Positions 1 through 10,132 of a DNA stretch of 64,000 bases are shown here, in pieces. The DNA is from Neoarius graeffei. Its lineage: Eukaryota; Chordata; Actinopteri; Siluriformes; Ariidae. The stretch spans positions 5,301,001 to 5,365,000 of the forward strand of contig NC_083570.1 of the NCBI RefSeq assembly GCF_027579695.1, given 5' to 3'. A program made the translations under genes and the position numbers. The notes beneath the pieces are model-generated. The model made no database searches. It was not told the origin of the DNA and worked only from the letters and a program-made list of their open reading frames with translations. Positions within the stretch are counted from its first letter, which is position 1; each line of letters starts with the position of its first letter.

Positions 1-146
1 TATGAACGTAAATACAATCTTGGGCATATATTATGTTATGCAAGTTATTGTTTTAATGAGAATTCAATGTTGTAGACGCCGCAGTTTGGGGAGAGAATTT
101 TAGGGGAAGTTCGGCTTCCCTTGTTGTCTCTGAGAAATCGCCCCTG
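1..146. mobile_element. Terminal piece of a hAT-like element
   Basis: The first 146 bases match 39690-39835 almost base for base, where they form the right end of a complete hAT-like copy (37887-39835). The right terminus reads, on the complement, CAGGGGCGATTTCTC; the partner copy's left end starts CAGTGGCGG, so the termini share CAG(T/G)GGCG, as hAT termini do. The rest of this copy lies left of the window. Seen directly: the repeat pair and termini. Inferred: the superfamily. Confidence 0.6.
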
Positions 147-394
147 ATTGACCTGCATCACACTCAGAACAAAACAAGAGCACACTATTTAATATTTTAC
201 TTCATGAATTTTGTTTTTTTTTGTTGTTATAAACAGGTATTTCACTTTTGATGCTTACAACATGTTTCAGAAAAAGTTGGCACAGTAAAGAATTTACCAT
301 TTTATAAGGTTTCCGTTCCTTCTCACAACACTTAAAAGATGTTTCAGGATTGAAGACACCAAGTGATGAAGAATCAACTGATTTCAACTTTCAT
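147..394. other. Unassigned stretch with dispersed-repeat character
   Basis: No gene. The part from about 230 to 366 resembles a dispersed fish repeat (AT-rich, with 'gatgtttcaggattgaagac'), recognised from memory only. It abuts the finTRIM relic that follows. Confidence 0.25.
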
Positions 395-508
395 AAAATC
401 TCATGAAATTAATCCTAATCAGTGCGGCTACATGGGTTATATTTCTGCACTGAAGGGAGATGAAATGGTTAATAGAGGAGTGTTCATGATCTCTCTGTGT
501 TTGTGCTC

Positions 509-543
<35 letters not shown>

Positions 544-585
544 CCTTCAAACACAGAACCAGTTCATGTGTCCAGTGTGTCTGGA
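395..585 (+). pseudogene. finTRIM 5' relic: promoter-proximal flank joined to a few RING codons
   Basis: From about 395 the sequence follows the 5' flank of finTRIM A (16510-16640) and the complement of finTRIM B's flank, including the CT-rich run and 'aacacagaacca'. It then jumps straight to the codons for QFMCPVCLD of the RING, losing the start codon region, and homology ends at about 585. The jump sits on a short shared 'acca' tract, as expected of a microhomology deletion. Without a start codon and with only one zinc knuckle it cannot encode a TRIM protein. This is a fourth finTRIM trace in the window. Confidence 0.75.
512..541. repeat. (CT)n microsatellite
   Basis: A run of tc dinucleotides in the finTRIM-derived flank. 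Shorter CT runs occupy the equivalent place upstream of finTRIM A (16692-16710) and B. Confidence 0.9.
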
Positions 586-743
586 CTCATTTAAGTGACA
601 ATGATGTAGACATTTTCTTAAAACTGTGTGTTTTATTGTATGCTGAATACTACGGTATAGTACGATCAGAATCTGCAGAAGAACTGCAATTTGTGCAAAA
701 CGCAGTACATAGGTATTGTCAGGAATAGGCTTTAACTGAAATG

Positions 744-1602
744 TTACAAAAACAAAGATGGTGATTTTTTCATGAGGTAAAGTACGTAACTGTCCCTGTA
801 CTCCTGTAGAGTTCGTACAGCATTCTGCAATAATGCAGACGCTTTGAGGAGATCAATGGTCTTCTCCTGCAGTAACTTTGAGATGGCATTAGTGCACTCC
901 AAAATCTTTGTCTGAAGGCTGATTAAAAATATGAACTGAAATTTAGTAATGGCCTGTTTAAGTGCATCTGCCTCATCTCTTTCATTCATTTTCTCGCTTG
1001 TAAGTGAGAGCTTTAATGACGTCTCCATATCTGTACTTTAACGCAACAAGCGCATCGTAGCAGGAGGACCAGCGGGTTGGGCAGAGGTGTTTCAAGGTTC
1101 TGTCCCTGCTCTCTGGGCTCAATAAGTCGCCAAGTAATGCCCATCTCTTAACACTGTTGGCAACCACATCATGAAACTGTCTAATCTCTGGGATAGTTTT
1201 GACAGAATCATTCAGTACCAAATTCAGACAATGAGCCGCACAGTGCACGTACAAAGCAAGGGGCTCCCGCTCCGCTATTCTCGCTTGAACACCAGAATAA
1301 ATTCCGTTCATGTTCGCTGCGCCGTCATAACCCTGTCCACGGCATCTGGAGAGATCTAAGCCATTCCCTTCAATGCAGCTAATAATTCGGCCGTCCAGTT
1401 CAGAAGTGGATGCGTTCACAGTTATCTCGAATCCAAGAAAAGCCTCAACTATCCTGATTTCAGAGGGTTTTTTTAATTTTATTTTTTTTAACCATGATAA
1501 GAATGTGTAGCAAAAATGAGAGATATATAGGTCAACTAGTCTGTAATCATGTGAAAACTTGTAGGTTTCAAGGAATTTCCATTGAAATTGTGTAAGGCAC
1601 AT
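744..1602 (-). pseudogene. hAT-type transposase relic (ZMYM1-like), middle and C-terminal part
   Basis: Two minus-strand reading pieces (1602-982 and 1028-744) carry hallmarks of the ZMYM1-like branch of hAT transposases: CRGQGYDGAANMNG, the YVHCAAHCLNLVL segment (CxxH motif inside the RNase-H fold) and a CPTRWSS block. The N-terminal zinc finger and first part of the catalytic domain are absent, cut off at about 1603 where an inverted-repeat element begins. The two pieces are in different frames, so this copy is inactive. Family assignment rests on motifs; the exact family is inferred. Confidence 0.75.
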
Positions 1603-2553
1603 TTATCCAGTCCCCTCAGGATTTCGCAGGCCTTTTCTGTGATTGTTGAGGGCTAAAATGTCTGATGTTGTGGGGGGGTTTCCAAAAAATTGCGATGAAA
1701 GTTGCAGTGTTTTTTAGGTTTTTGTTGCGATTACATCAACCAAGATGGCAGCATCAACCAAGATGGCAGCATGCAACGCTCTCGTGTCTCTGTCTTTTCG
1801 TGTTCTGTTTTAATCATGTCTCGCTAAGTTGTTTTTAAATCACGCATATACCAATTCTCTGGCGCTTATTTTTATGAATTCTGAAAACGCAGATTCAAAC
1901 TGCTCCTCCGTCACCCTCTGGCTCGCGCACTTGTTTACCTGTCTGCTCCTGCTACTCCATTTCTGAATGCCCAACTGATGCACCTTCTTAGGCCTGCACC
2001 GACAGCAATTTCCTTCCCTTCCCCTTTCCTTTCCCCGTTTCCCAATACAAATTACCATATTTCGTCTTAGGCTTATGGACATATGCATCCAACACCAAAG
2101 TTAACACTCGTTGTTTACAAGCGTTTCAGTGGACTAAACTGAGGAGGTAAACAGTGGACTTAAACAAGCGGTTTGTCTGTCTGCTTCCTGTTCTCTTCAT
2201 TCCAGTAGGTTACTGTTTTTTATTCATTATGCATGATTTACACATTGCCTGGATTTTATGGCTATTCTTGATGTTAAATATGGACTGATTGTCATCAACC
2301 CAGGAAGGAGTTTCCCGCAGGACTTTGGATTTTGTTTCTTACACTGCGTCAAAAAGTACACATATACACACATTTGTCTCCCAAAAGGAGTACACCGACC
2401 TTTCCACACATGGACTTGATTTAAAGCTCTCTTTCATTTACTTGCTAACAATCAGAGACTATTTCACTGTATCAAGCACAAGGCATGGTTTGTTGCACAG
2501 TGTATCTTCCTGAGATGTCATATTAAAATGTTTGGCAACGTCGTTTTATTATA

Positions 2554-5472
2554 TTGTTGTTGCTTTTGGCCGGCAATGTTAAACCAAACCCCGGACCCGA
2601 ATGTCTCGATATCCTACCATCGGATTTTGCCAGGAAACCTGGCCTGAAAGTTATGCATTTAAATGTCCATAGTTTAGTGCCTAAAATGGACTTCATTAGG
2701 CTATGGGCAGTGTCTGCAAATGTTGATGTTTTTGCCTTATCTGAAACGTGGCTGAAAAAGAGCATATTGGACAATGACATTGCAATCAATGGTTACAATG
2801 TATTTCGTGCAGATCGAAAGAGTAAAGGGGGTGGGGTAGTGTTGTATGTAAGATCTGCATATCATGTCACTTTGTTAAATTCCATGAGCGTTATGAAAAG
2901 TTTTGAGTTGTTGGCAATTAACTTAAAATTAGGGAATACCAGTCTAGTCATTGTCTGCTGCTATCGACCTCCATCAGCTAAAAGTGACACATTATTTTCC
3001 CTATCATCTGTGCTCTCTGAAATCATCGGCCAGAAAGAAGTTATTTTACTAGGTGATTTAAATTGGGATTGGATGAAAGATGACTCTAGAGACTTCAAGG
3101 CATACTGTCACTCTGTCAATTTAACCCAAGTAATAAATGCCCCAACACGCCCAAATATAAAAAATCCTAGCAAATCTACTCTGATATAATTTTAACAATT
3201 TAAACAAACCTGATAAATGTCTTTATGTTGGTATATTCCCAAATGATGTGAGCGACCATTGTGCAGTAGCAATGATCCGAAACTGTAAACTTTTAAAATC
3301 AGCTTCACGAATTATAGAGAAACGGTATTTTAAACATTTTGATCAACAGGCATTTTTGCACGACTTATATCATTGTGACTGGCATAGGGTGCCCTTAATT
3401 CCAGAGGTCGAGTTGGCATGGACTTTCTTTAAGGATCTCTTTTTGAGAGTTGTAAATAAACACGCCCCCTTGAGACGATTTAGGGTTAAAGGGAGAGACA
3501 ATCCATGGTTTTCTGAAGAACTGTCCTGTCTGGTTAGGGACAGAGATCTCACCTGGGTAAAGGCAAGAAAATCTGGTTTAGATACGGATTGGACTATTTT
3601 CAGGTGTCTAAGAAATAAATGCATGGCACAGATACGTAAAGCTAAATCTCAGTTTTATCTAGACGAAATGACTAGGAATCTACAGAACCCGGCTAAATTT
3701 TGGAAAACAAGTCATTAAAGTCCAATTCTATAACATCTGCATTACCCAAACAAATATGCTTAGATTCTGCACAAATTACTGACAAAAAAAGAGATAGTGG
3801 GTTCCTTTAACCAACACTTCACCTTGGCAGGGCTTCTTTTTAATTCACTACCGAGGCAAACACAGTCTGATTTTCAGTCTCCTAGTATGAGACAGGTAAA
3901 TAGGCCTACTTTTGCTCTTGAACCAATTCACAGGGAGTCAGTGTTATCAGCTTTAAAAAATATAAATAGTAGAAAGTCAGCTGGTCCTGATGGTCTTGAC
4001 CCATCACTTTTAAAACTTTCTGCTGAAATTATCACTGACCCTTTAACATACATTTTTAATTTATCCCTGGAACAAAACTGTATTCCAGATTCCTGGAAAT
4101 TAGCACATGTAGTACCTTTATTAAAGAGTGGCGATCCAACTTTGCTAGATAACTACCGTCCAATCTCAAAGCTTTCAGTGTTAGCCAAAATCTTTGAGTC
4201 TCTAATTAGTGATCAACTAAAAGAGTTTTTAACTAATAACAATATTCTTAGCCCAGTTCAATCAGGCTTTAGGAAGAGACATAGCACCATCACAGCAGCC
4301 GTAAAAGTAGTCAATGACATCATTAGTGTTATTGATAGTAAAAACTCTTGTGCAGTGTTGTTTATTGATCTTTCTAAAGCTTTTGATACAGTAAATCATA
4401 GTATTTTATTACATTCTCTGTATAACACTGGGATGTCTGAAAAAGCTTTACTTTGGTTTAAAGATTATTTTACAAACAGATATCAATGTGTTTCCTGTGA
4501 CGGTATAACATCAGGAAGAGCTCAGATCAAAATTGGTGTTCCACAAGGTTCCATCTTAGGTCCATTATTATTCACCATCTACATAAATGACATCTGTGCA
4601 TATGTAAACAATGCCAATGTACGCCTATATGCAGATGACACCATTCTATACTGCTCAGCCCCATCTCCTTCTGAGGCATTAGCAAAACTCCAAGAAGCTT
4701 TCACAAAAATACAAGAAAACTTACTTAAGTTACATCTGGTACTAAACTCAAACAACACCAAATATATATTATTTACTAATTCTCAAACTCAAACTTTGCC
4801 TCAAATAATTACTCTTCAGGGACAGGTTATAGAGAGGGTGTCAAGCTACAAATACAGTACTTAGGACTTTTATTGGATGAAGAGCTGTCTTTTAATTCTC
4901 ATGTGACCAGCTTAGTGCAGAAACTAAAAGTAAAATTAGGGTTTTATTATAGAAATAAGGCATGTTTTAATCTTAAAGCCAGAAAGGAACTGGTAACATC
5001 TACATTTGTTTCTGTATTAGACTACGGTGACATTCTTTATATGCATGCATCAAAGTCTGTGCTATGGTCGCTAGATTCAATTTATCACTCTGCGCTACGT
5101 TTTATTACTGGGGCTAAATATTCAACACACCATTGTGACCTGTACAGCCTGTCTGGTTGTCACCTGCTGTCAGTACGCAGGCAGCTTCATTGGCTGACAT
5201 TCATTTATAAGGCAGTTATTGGTTTGTTACCATCCTATTTATCATTGTTTTCTTGGTCCTCAAATAATCGATATAACCTCAGATCAAACAATATTATTCC
5301 CTTTAACAGACCAACTCCTAGAACCAATTTTGGAAAATTAGCCTTTCAATACAATGCCCCCTCAACCTGGAATGAACTCCAGAAACAGTTAAAGCTAGAT
5401 TTGTTCATTCCATTGACTGATTTTAAGTTATGCATTGCTGACATACTAAAATATCAATGCAAGTGTTTTTAA
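2554..5472 (+). pseudogene. L2-type LINE ORF2: endonuclease and reverse transcriptase (frame-disrupted)
   Basis: Four reading pieces cover the protein in order. 2554-3189: start with an AGNVKPNPGP motif, then endonuclease blocks (LNVHSL, SETWL, GDLNWDW). 3248-3718: end of the endonuclease (SDHCAV) and linker. 3797-4864: reverse transcriptase with AGPDGLDP, NYRPIS, FIDLSKAFDTVNH, GVPQGSILGP and catalytic YADD at 4628-4639. 4873-5472: C-terminal part. Frames differ between 3189 and 3248 and between 4864 and 4873, and the 3719-3796 gap holds stops, so at least three lesions inactivate it. In life ORF2 nicks target DNA and reverse transcribes its own RNA. Confidence 0.9.
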
Positions 5473-5521
5473 GGTTAAGGCTATTCTATTGAACACATTC
5501 AGTGCATTATCTTTTATGTTC

Positions 5522-5897
5522 GGGCGGCATGGTGGTGTAGTGGTTAGTGCTGTCGCCTCACAGCAAGAAGGTCCGGATTCGAGCCCCGGGCCCGGCGAGG
5601 GCCTTTCTGTGTGGAGTTTGCATGTTCTCCCCGTGTCCGCGTGGGTTTGCTCCGGGTGCTCCGGTTTCCCCCACAGTCCAAAGACATGCAGGTTAGGTTA
5701 ACTGGTGACTCTAAATTGAGCGTAGGTGTGAATGTGAGTGTGAATGGTTGTCTGTGTCTATGTGTCAGCCCTGTGATGACCTGGCGACTTGTCCAGGGTG
5801 TACCCCGCCTTTCGCCCGTAGTCAGCTGGGATAGGCTCCAGCTTGCCTGCGACCCTGTAGAAGGATAAAGTGGCTAGAGATAATGAGATGAGATGAG
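5522..5897 (+). mobile_element. tRNA-derived SINE with 13-bp target duplication
   Basis: The head resembles a tRNA with a pol III A box (TGGTGTAGTGG) and B box (GGATTCGAGCC). A long conserved body and a repetitive 'atgagatgag' 3' tail follow. The same 13 bases, atcttttatgttc, flank it at 5509-5521 and 5898-5910, proving retroposition into the L2 LINE's 3' region. It belongs to the abundant mermaid/V-SINE-like fish group (family recognised from memory). It has no protein and depends on LINE machinery. Confidence 0.92.
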
Positions 5898-6235
5898 ATC
5901 TTTTATGTTCATGTTGTAAGTATGCCAGCTTTGGTCTATGTTACCTGTAATGTGCTTTGTGTTCTTATTTCATTGTGTACCTATCTCTTACGGTAATTTC
6001 TACTCTCTTGCTGTCCAGCATGCTATGTTTATGTCCTGATTGTCTCAACCTGCATGTATTTTAAGCTATGTGTTTCTTGTCCAACATGTTATTTATGTGT
6101 CCTGCCTGTTTTTTAACCTATTGTGTGTTTTAAGCTGTGTCTATCTTGTTGCCCTGCATGGTATGTTTTTGTCCTGCTTGTCTTATCAAGTTGTGTGTGT
6201 TGTCCAGTATGATGTGCTTACGCCCTGCCATTCTT

Positions 6236-6322
6236 CTAAGCTATGCATGTTTTGATTATGTCCTGCATGTTTTGATTATGTCCTGCATGTTTTGATTATG
6301 TCCTGCATGTTTTCATGTTTTA
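6236..6322. repeat. 20-bp tandem repeat in the LINE 3' region
   Basis: Four or so copies of a 20-base unit (tgcatgttttgattatgtcc), the last one degenerate, lie in a T/G-rich segment between the SINE and the end of the L2 LINE. Looser versions of 'tgtcctgc' occur upstream from about 6030, so the whole 3' untranslated region may have grown from this unit. Confidence 0.85.
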
Positions 6323-6810
6323 ATCTTTTATGTCTTTGCTCTTAATCTTTGTTATGCTTTGCTGCTGTGTTTGTCTGCATGTATGCTTTATGCTGTCTGT
6401 TTAAGCTTATTGCTGCTTTCTTGGCCAGGGCTCACTTGAAAAAGAGACAACAGCCTCAATTTGACTACCCTGGTTAAATAAAGGAGAAATAAAAAAATAA
6501 AAATTGCAGGAGGAAGTGAAAGTTGCGAGAAATTGTTGCGATTTTCTCTTTTTGTGATTAAAATTGAGTGATATGTTAAACATTAAGTTATTACTGAAAA
6601 ACTATTGATTAAAAAAACAAAGACACTGAGAAATGGTCCTATAAACAACTTTACCAACATAAAAGATTACCAGAACTACAAAAATGCAGAAAAATAGGCT
6701 TTACTTATCCAAATGCACCTGTTGGTTCAAAAGTTAAAGTGCATAGAACCTCACAGCACAACATGAAGTTACCTTAAAATATAATATAATATAAATGCCC
6801 CAGCTTTCAT

Positions 6811-7179
6811 CTCATCTCATCTCTAGCCGCTTTATCCTGTTCTACAGGGTCGCAGGCAAGCTGGAGCCTATCCCAGCTGACTACGGGCGAAAGGCGGGGT
6901 ACACCCTGGACAAGTCGCCAGGTCATCACAGGGCTGACACATAGACACAGACAACCATTCACACTCACATTCACACCTACGCTCAATTTAGAGTCACCAG
7001 TTAACCTAACCTGCATGTCTTTGGACTGTGGGGGAAACCGGAGCACCTGGAGAAACCCACGCGGGCACGGGGAGAACATGCAAACTCCGCACAGAAAGGC
7101 CCTCGCCGGGCACGGGGCTCGAACCCGGACCTTCTTGCTGTGAGGCGACAGCACTAACCACTACACCACCATGCCGCCC
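6811..7179 (-). mobile_element. tRNA-derived SINE, minus orientation, with 14-bp target duplication
   Basis: Same SINE family as 5522-5897, in reverse: the tRNA-like head is at the right (near 7179) and the 'ctcatctcat' tail at the left. The flanks are identical 14-mers, gccccagctttcat, at 6797-6810 and 7180-7193. The opposite arm at about 9405-9420 has a single uninterrupted copy of this site, confirming the empty state. It inserted into the left arm of the inverted-repeat element. Confidence 0.93.
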
Positions 7180-7248
7180 GCCCCAGCTTTCATGTAAGAA
7201 AAAAAAAAAAAAACTATTAACACGAGTACTGTGTGCAGGCAGCAGGGT

Positions 7249-8980
7249 TCCCACACCTTAGTTAACATCAAATTCAAGGACCTTTCGAGGACTTTCCAGG
7301 ACCAATTTCCTCAAATTCAAGGACCACACGCGGCGGCATTTACCTACTGCTACTGCTGGATATGTTATCAGTAAATGACCATAGCACTTGTAGCTCCAGC
7401 CTAGCATAGGTCATTGAATCAGATTGCACTACTTGATTTGGACACATGGAGGGACTATTTTCAGATGTGGCAGCACATTTCTGTGATTACTAAACCGGAA
7501 TGAGAATACAGTTCCATGTCATGTCAGCCTAGAAAATAGCCAGTTTCCTTCTCTCCTCTTTCTATTGGTCTTAGTACACTTTGCAACTACAGAAGAGTTA
7601 AGTTTTAATTCGGAAAAATATCATAATTCTTAGTCACTTTTGAGCAAGATGCTGATAGGCGAGATGCTAATGGTCTAATCTGATTCCATGACCTATGCTA
7701 GGCTGGAGTTAAAACTTCTACAGTCAGACTCAGAGAACAGCTGGATGAACTGGAGAAAGCTCAATTGTCAATTGTTTAACTTGAGGGGAGGTGGAAAATT
7801 AGTATATTTCCCCAAATGGTGGCTGTATCCCTTTAAGCAGTTGAAATACCAGTTTGAAAAGCATTGCGTCCAAGCACGTTTATTGTAGCCTACAGTAAAA
7901 TTACAGCTGACTCTAGTTCAGAATGCAGATATCAGGGCTAACTGAAGTAGGTTTCATTCTTTAAGACACATTCAACACCATGCAATATCTGGATAAAGCC
8001 TAGTGATGTCATGGTGACTGTAGGACACTTAATACAATATTAAATGTAGGATAAACTATCAGTAATGACAAGCTAAACTTCTATTATAGATAAGCCATTT
8101 TCTTCGAAGCCAAACACTGCAGAGGGCCAAGGGAGATAATATGGCAATGCCATCCACTGTTATAAGAAATTAACCTGCAAGCCAGATAAGTTTTTAAGTT
8201 TCAGTTTCTCGCATATATTGATGTGATAGTGGTTAAATACTGACCTCTAGTGGTGACAGGTGGAACTGCTTGGCTCTCACAGTTTTGGAGATTGAAGCAG
8301 CGGTAAATTGGATGTAAACAGTGCTTAGACGGAATTAATTATTCATGCTTCAGTGAACGTTCTAAATCAACACAGATTGATAGAGATTACATCTGCCTCC
8401 TTGTAAATGTTATCAGTGTATTTTGTGTTGCTGTTTGTGTTGATTTGAGTGCATTTTTGTCTAAGTTTTGGAAAGACACGTGAGAATAGCTAAAATTCCA
8501 TCTCTCCCCACACTAGCATTACCTCAACCTATGCTGCCCTGCGGAGTCCCAACCTTTTGTTGTTTGTGCCAGGTACATATCATGCAATTTCCTGTGACAT
8601 TCCTTTTGTATTTTATTTTATTCATAAATATGGCACAGTTTTGGAGACTGAGCCAGCGCATTACCGATATATTTCAACCTATGCTACCCTGCGATGTCGC
8701 AACCTCCGCGTTCTTTGAGTGAAAACCACAACGCAGACACACATGAGGGGTTACACACATACCTGAGTAGGTTAACTGGAGGCTAATCATTTCTAAGACA
8801 ACATAAACAGCTAACGAGTACCAACAACTAGGCAGCTACAGGATACATCAGGAAAACTAAATTCCTTCACGTTAGTGCCTCGGTACAATATCCCTTGGTA
8901 TGCAAATGTTAGATAGTCAGACTCTCCAGGATGTTGCGATTTGCAAATTCAACCAATCCCCGCGAATTCAGGGCAGTGCA
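7249..8980. other. Interior of the inverted-repeat element; hAT-like end at its left edge
   Basis: At 7249 a typical hAT-like terminus starts (CAGGGTTCCCACACC) followed by 'caaattcaaggacc' repeats; no matching right end was located. A 34-base inverted pair occurs at 7390-7424 and 7678-7711 (core 'cagcctagcataggtca'). Between 8530 and 8710 a short motif 'caacctatgctrccctgcg' occurs twice. Open frames at 7688-7888 and 8468-8722 resemble nothing recognised and are probably chance. Confidence 0.35.
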
Positions 8981-9072
8981 CAGTGTTGCCAGATTGGGCG
9001 GTTTTAAGTGCATTTTGGCTGGTTTTGAACATATTTTGGGATGGAAAACGTCAGCAGTATCTGGCAACACTG
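8981..9072. mobile_element. 92-bp hAT-like MITE
   Basis: A 92-base unit bounded by cagtgttgccag and ctggcaacactg is the minimal form of the element at 37708-40688, sharing both ends ('attgggcgg' after the left end, 'gtcagcagtat' before the right). No clear 8-base target duplication is visible here. It lies in the interior of the inverted-repeat element. Confidence 0.75.
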
Positions 9073-9784
9073 CACGATGTGCGAGTCAGTGTTTATGTAG
9101 GCTTAAATTCTGTTACTGAAAGTGTGTTATGTTTACAGTGAAGGACTGTGTGCACTTTACATTATTTTTTTACTTAATACAAGAAATTAATGGATGCCAA
9201 CATTTTTGCCAAAATGGTATTTTCTTTTCCATTGTTTAGGCAGCTTCAGCATCATACTGTGAGATTCTGTTCAAATTGGTTTTTTTTTCTTCTATGAAGC
9301 CTGAGCCATTTATTTTATTAGTTTATAATTATTGTTTAATTTAGTCTTCAGGAGAGACTGCCTGCACACAGTACTAGTATTAATAGTGTTTTTTTTTTCT
9401 TACATGAAAGCTGGGGCATTTATATTATATTTTAAGGTAACTTCATGTTGTGCTGTGAGGTTCTATGCACTTTAACTTTTGAATCATCAGGTGCATTTGG
9501 ATAAGTAAAGCCTATTTTTCTGCATTTTTGTAGTCCTGGTAATCTTTTATATTGGTAAAGTTGTTTATAGGACCATTTCTCAGTGTCTTTGTTTTTTTAA
9601 TCAATAGTTTTTCAGTAATAACTTAATGTTTAACATATCACTCAATTTTAATCACAAAAAGAGAAAATCGCAACAATTTCTCGAAACTTTCACTTCCTCC
9701 TGCAATGTAATCGCAACAAAAACCTAAAAAACACTGCAACTTTCATCGCAATTTTTTGGAAAACCCCTAGCAACATCAGACATT

Positions 9785-10132
9785 TTAGCCCGCAACAATC
9801 ACAGAAAAGGCCCGTGGAATCCTGGGGGGACTGGATAGTGGAGTAAAGAAATTACCTGTTTTCAGTTTCAGAAGTGCCTTTTTGTGATGAGCTCCTACGG
9901 CATGGCTGGACAAGGCAGCTTCGCCCATACCATCCACTTTGATCGATTTGAAGCAGGCTCTGCACCTCGCAGAATGTTGGTCTTTTGGGTCCTTTGACAA
10001 CCACTCAGCATCGCTTTCTTTGGCAAGCCAAGCATCTTGAAATTTGCATTTTCCGGGCATGACATTACACGACAACTCGACGAAAACTTCACTCTGACTC
10101 ATGCAATACAGTATTGCATTCAAACATGTTTT
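9785..10132 (-). pseudogene. hAT transposase N-terminal zinc-finger fragment
   Basis: The minus-strand frame includes MPGKCKFQDAWLAKE, then a zinc-finger-like C-x2-C with a following H (RCRACFKSI, ALSSHAVGAHHKK). This layout is common to N-termini of fish hAT transposases with a BED-like finger. It probably starts at MPGKCKF (about 10063). The protein stops after LKTGNFFTPLS where the inverted-repeat element begins, so the catalytic domain is lost; the C-terminal relic on its far side (744-1602) is of a different hAT branch. A further hAT copy (10133-11591) sits immediately upstream. Confidence 0.6.

Larger units (their letters stand above)
1737..6504 (+). mobile_element. L2-clade LINE, near full length, carrying a SINE insertion
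   Basis: The boundaries are exact because the intact right arm (9355-9838) shows the empty site: 'gcgattacat' joins directly to 'tgcaggagg' there. The element begins with two tandem copies of 'caaccaagatggcagc', has an apurinic endonuclease and reverse transcriptase region (2554-5472), and ends with 'ctggttaaataaagg' and an A-rich tail typical of fish L2-type LINEs. Only 2-3 bases could be target duplication. Without the SINE (376 bases plus one 13-base duplication) it is about 4.4 kb, close to a full L2. No separate ORF1 was found. Confidence 0.85.
1603..9838. mobile_element. Interrupted inverted-repeat element (arms 1603-1736 plus 6505-7248, and 9355-9838)
   Basis: The sequence at 9355-9838 is the reverse complement of 6505-7248 (without the SINE at 6811-7193) followed outward by 1603-1736. 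Outer ends read TATCCAGTCCCC on the left and GGGGGGACTGGATA on the right, so both are flanked by TA, compatible with a TA target duplication. The left arm was later split by an L2 LINE at 1737-6504 and a SINE. The arms are about 0.5 kb each, and the interior 7249-9354 shows no transposase. It separates unrelated hAT coding pieces at 744-1602 and 9785-10132. Superfamily not assigned. Confidence 0.65.

Noticed and set aside
1840-2088. Minus-strand frame at the start of the L2 LINE
   Set aside because: It lies opposite the LINE's 5' untranslated region and has only basic low-complexity residues.
5522-5600. tRNA-like sequence with A and B boxes (also at 7100-7179, 57242 and 57405)
   Set aside because: These are SINE heads: long non-tRNA bodies follow and target duplications flank two of them. 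No intact cloverleaf or anticodon arm was evident.
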